Below are positions 36,416 through 44,017 of a stretch of 64,000 nt of DNA, piece after piece (within the stretch, counting starts at the first letter, position 1; each line of letters begins with the position of its first letter). The stretch lies in NCBI RefSeq assembly GCF_001187535.1, contig NZ_LFIO01000381.1:1-64000 (forward strand). The letters are read 5' to 3'. The position numbers and the translations under genes were made by a program. Origin of the DNA: Rhizobium ecuadorense. Lineage in GTDB: Bacteria; Pseudomonadota; Alphaproteobacteria; Rhizobiales; Rhizobiaceae. The notes below the pieces were generated by a model. It saw only the letters and a program-made list of their open reading frames with translations, did not search any database and was not told where the DNA came from.

Positions 36416-37027
36416 CTAAGCGCTGCCGGTATCGGCTTTCAAGCTATGGCCAGCTGTAGCACTGCCTGCGGCGTTCAAAACATGATCTCGAATAGCGGCG
36501 GCACTTTCCTGTGGTGATGCGAAAGTGACATCCAGGACGAGGGTGTTTTGAAGCTGGGGATCGAGAACGCAAGCTTGTCGGCTGCGTTTCCTCGAAGCTT
36601 CTGTATCTATGGATTTCAGGTGGACACGGCGTGCCGGGGTGGAAATCCGGCGTGCCAGTTCGTCTTCGTCGCAGAGCAGCCGGACGGGGACGAGCAAGGC
36701 CTGGCGCTGTTGAGCTGCTGCAGCAATTTGCTGAAACGTGCGGATGCTTCGCTGATCGCCTTCAATGCCGGCATGCGTGAAGATGAAGTTAGCCGAGGGG
36801 GCGCTATAGGCCACGATCGCATCCAAGACGGCTTGCCGAACTCTTCCGGTGTATTCCCATATTCCTTCCGGGAGGGGAGACGTCCCATCGTCATCCAGGA
36901 GGCGCAGTATCGGGTTGTTGAACCAGTGATTGTCGATAATCTTTGCGGGGAAAAGCAGACTTAATTCTTTGGCGATCGCGAGTTTGCCGACGCCTGGAAA
37001 ACCGATCAGCAGAATGAAGATATTCAT
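36416..37027 (-). CDS. P-loop kinase-like protein
   Basis: A 203-aa predicted nucleotide-binding protein. The N-terminus MNIFILLIGFPGVGKLAIAKEL contains a P-loop GFPGVGKL (9-16) with Leu where Ser/Thr is usual, as in a subset of small kinases, and DNHWFNNPILRLL follows. It resembles AAA_33/shikimate-kinase-like proteins that phosphorylate small molecules or antibiotics; the substrate is unknown. GGGGAG precedes the ATG at 37027. Downstream it abuts an SDR remnant. Confidence 0.78.
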   Translation of the reverse strand: MNIFILLIGFPGVGKLAIAKELSLLFPAKIIDNHWFNNPILRLLDDDGTSPLPEGIWEYTGRVRQAVLDAIVAYSAPSANFIFTHAGIEGDQRSIRTFQQIAAAAQQRQALLVPVRLLCDEDELARRISTPARRVHLKSIDTEASRKRSRQACVLDPQLQNTLVLDVTFASPQESAAAIRDHVLNAAGSATAGHSLKADTGSA

Positions 37028-37087
37028 ACGGAGCAACTCCCCACTCTCTTCTGCCAATAGCGTTTTCGCAATCCTTGCAGCTAATGC

Positions 37088-37900
37088 TCACTCGACCTGG
37101 ATATGGATATGGTCGTCGTGGCGGGCGGCGCGGCAGCCCTGGAAGCGGACATGGCTGTCGGTAATGCCAAGCGCGTTCTTCAGATGCGGCTCGATGAAGA
37201 TTTTCTGCAGGCCGAAGCGCGCCACGCCTTCGCTGGTCAGCCAGGCGACCGCGGCCGATGTGCGCTGCTCCTCGATGCCATAGGCCGGAAACAATGGCTG
37301 CAGCGCGTCGAAATCCCAGCGCGTGGTCAGCCAGTCGTGGCGCCCCTCGCATGGCAGTTCGTCGCCCGGCGCCGGCTCTTCGAAGGCGAAATAACCGATC
37401 GGGGAGCGGGTGGCGCCATTCAGGAAGGCGCCGTCGGCATTCTTGTAATAATAGGCGAAGTCGAGCTTTTTGCCGTCCGCATGCGACAGATGCGGAAGCA
37501 GCGGAAAGCCGTCCACGAAGGGGAAATTCGCATCCAGCGCCACGGTGACGGTTCCGGGAAATTTTGCGTCCATGTGGGCGGCAAGCGCCTTTGCCAGATC
37601 GCGCAGGTCAGGCGTGACATAGTTGCGGTTCAGCAGGCAGTAGATCGGGGAGCGGACCACGAGCCTGTCGGTGGCGCCTGATATGCAGGAAAGGGGAACC
37701 CGGCCGAACATCGGGGCTGCGAGGCTCGCGGCAAATGTCGCACCGGCATAACAAAGCAGCAAGATGGCAAGTTTTGCCGGAAAGCGGCGGATGCCCCAGG
37801 CGCGGGACGCGGTGAGGGCGATGAGATAGGCGACGCCGCCGATCTGCGTGAGCAGCGTCAGAATGAGAACCATAAAGATGTGAAGAGCAAAACGGAACAT
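37088..37900 (-). CDS. Membrane-anchored murein endopeptidase-like protein
   Basis: A 270-aa protein with two N-terminal hydrophobic segments (5-29 and 43-62) and a periplasmic domain. It ends in HDDHIHIQVE (H261-D263, H264, H266), the metal-site signature of LAS-type murein endopeptidases such as M74/MepA. I infer peptidoglycan-crosslink cleavage, but other family positions (first H and D) are not obvious. No good ribosome site precedes the ATG at 37900, so the start could differ slightly. Confidence 0.65.
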   Translation of the reverse strand: MFRFALHIFMVLILTLLTQIGGVAYLIALTASRAWGIRRFPAKLAILLLCYAGATFAASLAAPMFGRVPLSCISGATDRLVVRSPIYCLLNRNYVTPDLRDLAKALAAHMDAKFPGTVTVALDANFPFVDGFPLLPHLSHADGKKLDFAYYYKNADGAFLNGATRSPIGYFAFEEPAPGDELPCEGRHDWLTTRWDFDALQPLFPAYGIEEQRTSAAVAWLTSEGVARFGLQKIFIEPHLKNALGITDSHVRFQGCRAARHDDHIHIQVE

Positions 37901-38019
37901 GGGGAGAGGCCTTGCGGGACGTTGCCATCCATAGGCGAGGGGATGGTGATCCGCAAGACGTCTCGAAGCAGCCGCCAAGTGCGGCTGGTGCGTTGGCTCC
38001 GAGGGATCGATGTCAGGTC

Positions 38020-38220
38020 TTATTGGTGGTCCAACTGCTTCGACAGTTCGGCGAAAAGCCTGTCGCGGTGCGTGTTCAGCTGGACGAGATCGACGGCAAT
38101 AGTGACGGCGCGGCGCCCTTCGATGCTGTCGATGTCGAGCTTCCTCTCGCAGCACCATTGCCGGACGGCGTCGGTGACGATCGTTATTTCATCATCGTTG
38201 AGTGAGATGAGCGATAGCAT
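38020..38220 (-). CDS. Small hypothetical protein
   Basis: A 66-aa protein, MLSLISLNDDEITIVTDAVRQWC..., with GGAGGGCGCGACC before the ATG (GGAGG spacing 7-8), so expression is likely. Composition suggests a helical, mildly acidic fold, ending LFAELSKQLDHQ. No family recognised. It lies on the same strand and 119 bp upstream of the endopeptidase-like gene, so it may be co-transcribed with it. Confidence 0.6.
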   Translation of the reverse strand: MLSLISLNDDEITIVTDAVRQWCCERKLDIDSIEGRRAVTIAVDLVQLNTHRDRLFAELSKQLDHQ

Positions 38221-38422
38221 GGTCGCGCCCTCCGTAAAGCGGCAAGAGCACTATGGCCTCTCAAGCGGTCGTGCCGATGCCGATGGGCCGATGGCATTCA
38301 CTTTACGCTCATTCCCTCGCAACACCACCGCTATTTATCCGGGTTCGGCGCAAGCCCTGTTGCCCGCGCTTCCCGGTCTTCATCCCGTTGCCGCCGCCAA
38401 CATCCCGCGGCAGGCGGCTGAT

Positions 38423-39064
38423 TTATTTTGCCAGCACGATATGCGTGGCGTGTTCGGTGGCGACATGCTCGGCGACGCGGAAGCCGAGGGCCGGCAGGTC
38501 AATGCCAGCGAACATCGCTTCTCCCTTGCCGAGCACGACGGGCGAGGCGGCGAAATGCAGTTCGTCGATCAGGCCGGCCTGCAGATATTGGCGGACGGTG
38601 CTGACCCCGCCGCCGATCTTCACGTCCCTGCCGCCGGCCGCGGCCTTCGCCTTGGCGAGCGCCTCCTCGATACCGCCGGTGACGAAGAAAAAGGTCGTGC
38701 CGCCTTCCATGACGATCGGTTCGCGGGGATAGTGCGTCAGGATGAAGGTTGGTGCGTGGTATGGCGGATTCGGCCCCCACCAGCCCTTCCAGGCATCATC
38801 CGGCCAATCGCCGCGGATCGGGCCGAACATGTTGCGCCCAAGAATGAAGGCGCCGAAATTGGCCATGCCGCGGGCGGCATAATCCTCGTCGATCCCTTGC
38901 GAACCGTCGTCCTTTCCCTGCATGGCGCGGAAAGTGCGGGTATGGAAAAACCATTGGAACATCTCCGGCCCCCGCTTGCCGAGCGGATCTTGCATGCTTT
39001 GTTCCGGACCCGCGCCGAAACCATCCACGGACACGGAAAACCCTGCGACACGCACTTTGGACAT
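38423..39064 (-). CDS. Dihydrofolate-reductase-like (RibD C-terminal) protein
   Basis: A 213-aa NADPH-binding DHFR/RibD-C domain: VRVAGFSVSVDGFGAGPEQS, FGAFILGRNMFGPIRGDW, GGVSTVRQYLQAGLIDELHFAASPVVLGKG. Such stand-alone proteins are uncharacterised reductases. The ATG at 39064 has GGAGGAAAGC upstream. It is divergent from an HxlR regulator gene with a strong inverted repeat between them, so it is the likely target gene of that regulator. Confidence 0.87.
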   Translation of the reverse strand: MSKVRVAGFSVSVDGFGAGPEQSMQDPLGKRGPEMFQWFFHTRTFRAMQGKDDGSQGIDEDYAARGMANFGAFILGRNMFGPIRGDWPDDAWKGWWGPNPPYHAPTFILTHYPREPIVMEGGTTFFFVTGGIEEALAKAKAAAGGRDVKIGGGVSTVRQYLQAGLIDELHFAASPVVLGKGEAMFAGIDLPALGFRVAEHVATEHATHIVLAK

Positions 39065-39090
39065 GCTTTCCTCCATCTGATTTCAAAATG

Positions 39091-39137
39091 AAACTGGTTG
39101 CTTTGTCGCATAAGTGCTCCTATATTGCAACCAGTTT
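39091..39137. promoter_or_regulatory. Operator-like inverted repeat between DHFR-like gene and HxlR gene
   Basis: AAACTGGTTGC (39091-39101) and GCAACCAGTTT (39127-39137) are perfect 11-bp inverted arms with 25 bp between. The element occupies nearly the whole 89-bp divergent region. HxlR-type regulators bind such dyads, so redox- or xenobiotic-responsive control of both genes is likely. Confidence 0.65.
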
Positions 39138-39153
39138 TTGATGGAGATGCTTG

Positions 39154-39675
39154 GTGGATATCGAACGGCGCTCGGGCTGCCCGATCAACCTGACGATGGA
39201 GGTGCTGGGCGACCGGTGGAGCCTCATTATCATCCGCGACATCATGTTCGGCAACCGCCGCCATTTCCGCGATCTTCTGACCCATTCGGAGGAGGGGATC
39301 GCCTCCAACATCCTGGCCGCCAGGTTGAAGCGGCTGCTCTCGCTCGAATTCATCAGCAAGCGGGATGATCCGAGCCATAGCCAAAAAGCGATCTACAGCC
39401 TGGCGGAGCCGGCGATCCAGCTCGTTCCCGTCTTCGCGATGATCGGCGCCTGGGGGCGGCGCCATCTGCCTGTCAGCGAGGAACTGAGCATCCGCGCGCA
39501 GCTTCTCGAAGAAGGCGGGCCGCCGCTCTGGGACGCATTCATGGAGGATCTCCGGCAAATCCATATCGTCGATCCGATCGGCGGAGCCAACGGCACGCGC
39601 ACCTCGGCCGTGCTGGCCAAGCTGACGGCGGCGTTCCTCGAAGTTCGCGCGAAATCGTCGGCGCCGGCATCCTGA
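39154..39675 (+). CDS. HxlR family transcriptional regulator
   Basis: A 173-aa winged-helix regulator. The HxlR signature is CPINLTMEVLGDRWSLIIIRDIMFGNRRHFRDLL, with one Cys at about position 9 that can act as a redox or aldehyde sensor in this family. Start is GTG 39154 with GGAG seven bases upstream (TTG 39151 is the other possibility). It is divergent from the DHFR-like gene across an inverted repeat. Confidence 0.9.
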   Translation: MDIERRSGCPINLTMEVLGDRWSLIIIRDIMFGNRRHFRDLLTHSEEGIASNILAARLKRLLSLEFISKRDDPSHSQKAIYSLAEPAIQLVPVFAMIGAWGRRHLPVSEELSIRAQLLEEGGPPLWDAFMEDLRQIHIVDPIGGANGTRTSAVLAKLTAAFLEVRAKSSAPAS

Positions 39676-39700
39676 TATCGAGAAAACTCAGCCGGCCCGA

Positions 39701-40504
39701 TCAGCCGCCGGCACCCTGGTATTTGCCGGTGGCGTAGCGCCAGTACGCCATTGCGATCAGCACCCAGACCGGGCCGGCTGCCAGAGCCGCTGGGCCGGCC
39801 AAGTCGCCAAGGATCGGGACGGGTTTGCCGAGCAGGGCGGCGACGGGGACCGAACTGGTCAGCGCCAGCGGAACGGCAGTGAGGAGGGTGATCTGGATGC
39901 TGCCGGGAAAAATGTTGAGAGGGTAGCGCATCAGCTCCCAGAAGCCGAAGAAGATCGAGAACAGATGGTTGGAGCGCACCCAGATCAGCGCGGTGGCGCC
40001 GATCATGGTGATCAGGGCGGCGGTCAGCAGCGTGGCGCTGAAAAGTGCGGCGGCGAGGAAGAGAGCTGAAGGGACCGACCAGGCGAAATCGACCGAGAAA
40101 ACCGCCCAGCCGAGCAGCGGCACGGCAAGGATGATGTGGCCGGCATAGCCGATATTGAGACCGGAAAAGATCAGATAGACCCAGGGACTGAACGGCTTGA
40201 CCAGCAGCGCATCGTAAGTGCCGAGACGCACCAGTTCCTCGAGATCGCGCAGCTGCGTGAAGCTCATCGCAGCACCGAGGGAATAGGCCAGCAGCTGGAA
40301 GCTGTAGAGCAGCGCCAGTTCCGGCCAGCTCCAGCCTCCCAACCTATCGAAGCGGGCAAGCAGGATGCCGATGGTGGCGAAGACGCTGCCATAGGAGAGG
40401 ATCTGTGCAAGGCGATCGAGCCAGAAGGCGCCGCGATATTCCATCTGCGACCGGATATACATGCGCACCAGCAGCGGAATGACGCGGAGGTGATGAAGCA
40501 ACAT
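39701..40504 (-). CDS. ABC-2 type permease
   Basis: A 267-aa permease with about six helices starting RVIPLLVRMYIRSQMEYRGAFW, a signature of ABC-2 (COG3694-like) subunits, then TYDALLVKPFSPWVYLIF near the middle. It is the last gene of a three-gene exporter operon, two bases after the second permease. Start ATG 40504. Confidence 0.87.
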   Translation of the reverse strand: MLLHHLRVIPLLVRMYIRSQMEYRGAFWLDRLAQILSYGSVFATIGILLARFDRLGGWSWPELALLYSFQLLAYSLGAAMSFTQLRDLEELVRLGTYDALLVKPFSPWVYLIFSGLNIGYAGHIILAVPLLGWAVFSVDFAWSVPSALFLAAALFSATLLTAALITMIGATALIWVRSNHLFSIFFGFWELMRYPLNIFPGSIQITLLTAVPLALTSSVPVAALLGKPVPILGDLAGPAALAAGPVWVLIAMAYWRYATGKYQGAGG

Positions 40505-40506
40505 GG

Positions 40507-41307
40507 TCAGCCTCCCTGCACGGTGATGCGGGTCGAGGCTGAGCGCCAGAGCCAAAGAACGCCGAAGAGGAACAATCCGGCCCAGCCGAGACCGAGGCCG
40601 AGATGAAACCAGGTGTCGGCAGCCGAAAGCCGGCCGAGATAGACGGCATTGGGGTAATAGACCACCCAGGCGAAGGGCAGGTGGCGGGCGATCGTCGCCA
40701 GCGGCTCGGGGAAAAACCAGAAGGGCACCAGCAGGCCGGAGAACAATTGCAGCAGGGCGCCGAGGATCCAGTCGAGCGAGAAGCTCGTCATCAGCCAGAA
40801 GGCGATGAGGCCGCAGAACATCGACATCAGGGACAGCAGGATGAAGGAAAGCGCCCAGAAGGCGATGAACATGGCGCCGTCGAACAGGCTTGCCGGCGGC
40901 AGCATGCCGTAGAACATGGCTGTGACGGCGACGGTCGGGATGACCTGCGTCATCAGGCGGTAGCCGAAACTGCCGCATTCATTGGTGAAGATGTAGAGCG
41001 GATAGAAGATGGGCTTCAGCAACCAGACGGCGACGTCCCCCGTCTTCAGCGACCGGCCGATCTCGCTGATGATCCTCTCGGGGCGGGTGGCACCCATCAC
41101 CGCGCCGCCGAGCAAGGCATAGGTCACCATCTGCTGCAGCGAGACGCCGTCGACCACCGCTGCACCGACGCCGGCATAGGCTGCCTGCCAGATCGCGACG
41201 CGGGCGAAGACTTGCACGAGTTTGCCGAAGATGTTGGCCCAGACCTCGTTGCGGTAGGCCAGCTGGGCATGGAAAGCGCTGCGTGCGAAGGCGGAATAAG
41301 CGCTCAC
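40507..41307 (-). CDS. ABC-2 type permease
   Basis: A 266-aa permease with about six helices, beginning MSAYSAFARSAFHAQLAYRNEVWANIFGKLV and containing DVAVWLLKPIFYPLYIFTNECG, typical of COG4587-like subunits paired with a COG3694 partner. It overlaps the ATPase gene by 4 bp (41304-41307) and precedes the third gene by 2 bp. The set exports an unknown substrate (drugs, viologens or lipids). Confidence 0.87.
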   Translation of the reverse strand: MSAYSAFARSAFHAQLAYRNEVWANIFGKLVQVFARVAIWQAAYAGVGAAVVDGVSLQQMVTYALLGGAVMGATRPERIISEIGRSLKTGDVAVWLLKPIFYPLYIFTNECGSFGYRLMTQVIPTVAVTAMFYGMLPPASLFDGAMFIAFWALSFILLSLMSMFCGLIAFWLMTSFSLDWILGALLQLFSGLLVPFWFFPEPLATIARHLPFAWVVYYPNAVYLGRLSAADTWFHLGLGLGWAGLFLFGVLWLWRSASTRITVQGG

Positions 41308-42305
41308 GACGCCCGCGCCCTGGCGTTGCGGCCCTGGTAGAATGTGCGGATGACCTCTTCGATGTCGGGCTCGTGCAGCGCCACATCCTTGAGGCCGCGG
41401 TCGCTTCCCACCTCCGACAGGATCCTGACCAGCGACACGTCTTCGCGTTCGATCAGATAATTCTTGCGCAGACCCTCGTCGCTGACGAGCGAAGCCGTGC
41501 TGAGCGGCAGCGGCCCGGGGTCGCTGGCAAATTCGAGGGTCAGCCGCCGGGCCGAGCCCAAAGCCGTGCGCAGGCTCCTCAACTCGCCGTCGAAGATCAG
41601 TCTCGAATGATCTACCATGATCAGCCGCGGGCAGATGGTTTCGATGTCCTGCAGGTCATGGGTGGTGAGGATGATGGTGACGCCGCGCTCGCGGTTTATC
41701 TCGGCGAGAAACCGCCGCACGGCATCCTTGGCGACCACGTCGAGCCCGATCGTCGGTTCGTCCAGGAACAGGATCTTCGGATCGTGCAGCAGCGACATGA
41801 CGATCTCGGCGCGCATGCGCTGGCCGAGGCTGAGCTGGCGCACCGCGCGGCCGAGAAAAGGCGTGAGGTCGAGCAATTCGCTGAAGCGCCTTAGATTGTC
41901 CGCATAGCGGGCGGGCGGGATATCATAGATGCGCTGGTGCAAGGTAAAACTGTCGACCAGCGGCAGATCCCACCACAGCTGGCTGCGCTGGCCGAAGACG
42001 ACGCCGATTTCGCGTGCATTGTCCATCCGCTTGAGATGCGGCGTGCGGCCGAGCACCGAGAGCGTGCCGGCGCTCGGCACCAGGATGCCGGTCATCATCT
42101 TGATCATCGTGGATTTACCGGCGCCGTTGGGGCCGAGATAACCCACGGCTTCGCCGGCAGCGACCTCGAAATCAATGTCGGAAACGGCCACAACTTCGGT
42201 ATATTCGCTCGTCACCAGCGTCTTCAGGGCGCCGAGCAAGCCCGGAAATCTCTTGTGCTGCCGGAAGCGCTTGCTGACGCCCCGTGCCTCGATCAAAGCC
42301 GTCAT
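41304..42305 (-). CDS. ABC transporter ATPase (drug/lipid exporter type)
   Basis: A 333-aa ATPase: Walker A GPNGAGKST (about 58-66), signature LSLGQRMRAE, Walker B ILFLDEPTIGLD, H-loop LTTHD. The long C-terminal region (about 250-333) is typical of COG4586-type exporters. The first gene of a three-gene ABC-2 operon. A strong inverted repeat lies 69 bp upstream in the divergent promoter. Confidence 0.92.
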   Translation of the reverse strand: MTALIEARGVSKRFRQHKRFPGLLGALKTLVTSEYTEVVAVSDIDFEVAAGEAVGYLGPNGAGKSTMIKMMTGILVPSAGTLSVLGRTPHLKRMDNAREIGVVFGQRSQLWWDLPLVDSFTLHQRIYDIPPARYADNLRRFSELLDLTPFLGRAVRQLSLGQRMRAEIVMSLLHDPKILFLDEPTIGLDVVAKDAVRRFLAEINRERGVTIILTTHDLQDIETICPRLIMVDHSRLIFDGELRSLRTALGSARRLTLEFASDPGPLPLSTASLVSDEGLRKNYLIEREDVSLVRILSEVGSDRGLKDVALHEPDIEEVIRTFYQGRNARARAS

Positions 42306-42373
42306 ATGTATTTCCCGCCGATTCGGCAGCTGAGAGGATTGGAACCCAGGCTAACGCCGGCCTCGGCCAGTGC

Positions 42374-42394
42374 AAGCAAAAGTCGCTTTTGCTT
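42374..42394. promoter_or_regulatory. Inverted repeat in the ABC-2 / FMN reductase divergent promoter
   Basis: AAGCAAAAG (42374-42382) and CTTTTGCTT (42386-42394) are perfect 9-bp arms around TCG. It lies 69 bp upstream of the exporter operon and 114 bp before the FMN reductase gene. It could be a regulator site controlling either side, since no terminator is needed between divergent genes. Confidence 0.5.
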
Positions 42395-42507
42395 ATCATT
42401 CAATCGCGTAATTCAAAGCCCTGCAGCGTCCTTTGCGACCTGAACCGAGACGCGGCGTCGCAGCCTTTTGCGTTGACAGCCATGATCAATCGATCGCTGT
42501 TAGGGCC

Positions 42508-43041
42508 ATGAAGATTCTCGCAATATCCGGCAGCGCTCGGCGCAACTCCACCAATACGGCCATGCTGCGGGCTGTCAGCGCCGTCGCGCCACGTGAGATC
42601 GAGATTGCGGTCTTCGATGGCGTCGGAGGTTTGCCGGTGTTCTCGCCGGATCTCGAGGGGGAAGCTCTGCCGGCGGCGGTGCGGGATTTCGTCGCAATGA
42701 TCGCTGGGAGTGACGGGGTGATCATTGCCAGTCCGGAATATGTGCGATCCATCCCCGGCGGCCTAAAAAATGCGATCGACTGGCTGGTGTCGGGAGAGCA
42801 GATCGTCCACAAGCCCGTCGCCCTGCTGCACGCATCGCATCGGGGCGATGACATGCTGGCAGGTCTGCGCACGATCCTTGCGACCATCACCGACCGCTTC
42901 GCAGAGGATATCTTCCTCCGGCTTCCTCTGATGAAACTGGAACCGGCCGAGGTGTTGCGGGCCGTTGAGATGGGGGCGAACCGTTCCAGGGTGCAGGCCT
43001 ATCTTCAGGCCTTCTCGGTCTATTGCATGGCAGCCGGGTAG
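42508..43041 (+). CDS. NADPH-dependent FMN reductase-like protein
   Basis: A 177-aa flavodoxin-like protein: MKILAISGSARRNSTNTAML (FMN phosphate-binding loop), SDGVIIASPEYVRSIPGGLKNAIDWL, both hallmarks of NADPH-dependent FMN/azo reductases. It reduces quinones, chromate or flavins with NAD(P)H. The AGGG before ATG 42508 is a weak ribosome site; the longer frame has no better one. Divergent from the ABC-2 exporter. Confidence 0.87.
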   Translation: MKILAISGSARRNSTNTAMLRAVSAVAPREIEIAVFDGVGGLPVFSPDLEGEALPAAVRDFVAMIAGSDGVIIASPEYVRSIPGGLKNAIDWLVSGEQIVHKPVALLHASHRGDDMLAGLRTILATITDRFAEDIFLRLPLMKLEPAEVLRAVEMGANRSRVQAYLQAFSVYCMAAG

Positions 43042-43060
43042 CCGTCTGAGGTTTGCCCGG

Positions 43061-43207
43061 TCATCGGACCTCCATCAGCAGGCCGCTCTCGACCCCTGCT
43101 TTGCCGTCAAGCGTGTGCAGTATCACCAGCGGGGCTGCGAGCAGCGCCGCGAGGATGAAGGCGGAGAGGAAGTGTCTCTTTAGGAAATGGAGGATAGGTC
43201 GGATCAT
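43061..43207 (-). CDS. Small membrane protein
   Basis: A 48-aa protein starting MIRPILHFLKRHFLSAFILA with one membrane helix (about 12-33) and a polar tail GKAGVESGLLMEVR. GGAG six bases before the ATG at 43207 supports translation. It is divergent from the two-component system across a long inverted repeat and may be its target or accessory protein. No family recognised; it is too short for standard gene callers. Confidence 0.55.
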   Translation of the reverse strand: MIRPILHFLKRHFLSAFILAALLAAPLVILHTLDGKAGVESGLLMEVR

Positions 43208-43254
43208 CTCGATCTCCAGATGCTGCGGATATTCTTTGTGCTGGACCTCGACAA

Positions 43255-43302
43255 TTGCGGCAGCATGACCGGCGCCTTGCAAGCTCCGCAATGCTGCCGC
43301 AA
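43255..43302. promoter_or_regulatory. Long inverted repeat before the two-component system
   Basis: TTGCGGCAGCAT (43255-43266) and ATGCTGCCGCAA (43291-43302) are perfect 12-bp inverted arms with 24 bp between. It lies between the small membrane protein gene and the response regulator, 44 bp before the latter's ATG. An autoregulatory operator or a leader-RNA stem are both possible. Confidence 0.6.
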
Positions 43303-43345
43303 CCCTTGTGGCGGAGAGTGGGAAAGTTGAGAGAGCAGGCGGGCA

Positions 43346-44017
43346 ATGCGGATATTGTTGATAGAAGATGAGAGGGAGCTGGCCGAGGCGCTGTCGGCAG
43401 CGCTCGGCAAACATGGGATCGTCACCGACCACACGATGCATCTGGCCGATGCCGTCGAACTGACGCGGCAGAACCTCTATGACGCGATCCTGCTCGACCG
43501 GCGCCTGCCCGATGGAGAGGGGCTGAGCTTCATTCCGCAGCTGAGGCGGACGGGCAAGGATACGCCGATCATCGTGCTGACGGCGCTGAATGAGCCGAAG
43601 GAGCGGGTGCAAGGGCTCGATCTCGGCTCCGACGACTATCTCGGCAAGCCGTTTCTGGTGGAGGAGCTGATGGCGCGGCTGAGAGCCGTGCTGCGGCGGC
43701 CGCCGAACCTTGCCGAACTCAAGATCACCGCCGGGCGGATGGTGATCGATCCCTTGCATCTCAGCGTAACCGTCGATGACGCGCCGCTCGATCTGCCCCG
43801 GCGCGAGCTGCTGGTGCTGGCGGCTCTTGCCAAGCGCAAGGAGAAGACCGTGCTGCGCGCGACGCTCGAGGCGGCCGTCTACAACTACGAAGAGGAAATC
43901 CAGTCGAACGCGCTCGATGCGCACATCTCGCGGCTGCGCAGGCGGCTCGCCGAGGCCGGCGCCGAGGTTTCGATCCACAATATCCGCGGCGTCGGCTATC
44001 TCCTGAAGGAAGAATGA
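43346..44017 (+). CDS. OmpR-family response regulator
   Basis: A 223-aa response regulator: receiver domain with acidic pocket EDE near residue 8 and phospho-acceptor D51 (ILLDRRLPDGEG), K at about 102 in LGKPFLVEEL; then a winged-helix DNA-binding domain with the recognition region NALDAHISRLRRRL. It overlaps the histidine kinase gene by 4 bp (44014-44017). Confidence 0.93.
   Translation: MRILLIEDERELAEALSAALGKHGIVTDHTMHLADAVELTRQNLYDAILLDRRLPDGEGLSFIPQLRRTGKDTPIIVLTALNEPKERVQGLDLGSDDYLGKPFLVEELMARLRAVLRRPPNLAELKITAGRMVIDPLHLSVTVDDAPLDLPRRELLVLAALAKRKEKTVLRATLEAAVYNYEEEIQSNALDAHISRLRRRLAEAGAEVSIHNIRGVGYLLKEE

Noticed and set aside
43053..43268. 71-aa plus-strand frame opposite the 48-aa membrane protein
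   Set aside because: Cys/Ser/Arg-rich shadow without ribosome site; the minus-strand frame has a good ribosome site and a membrane helix.
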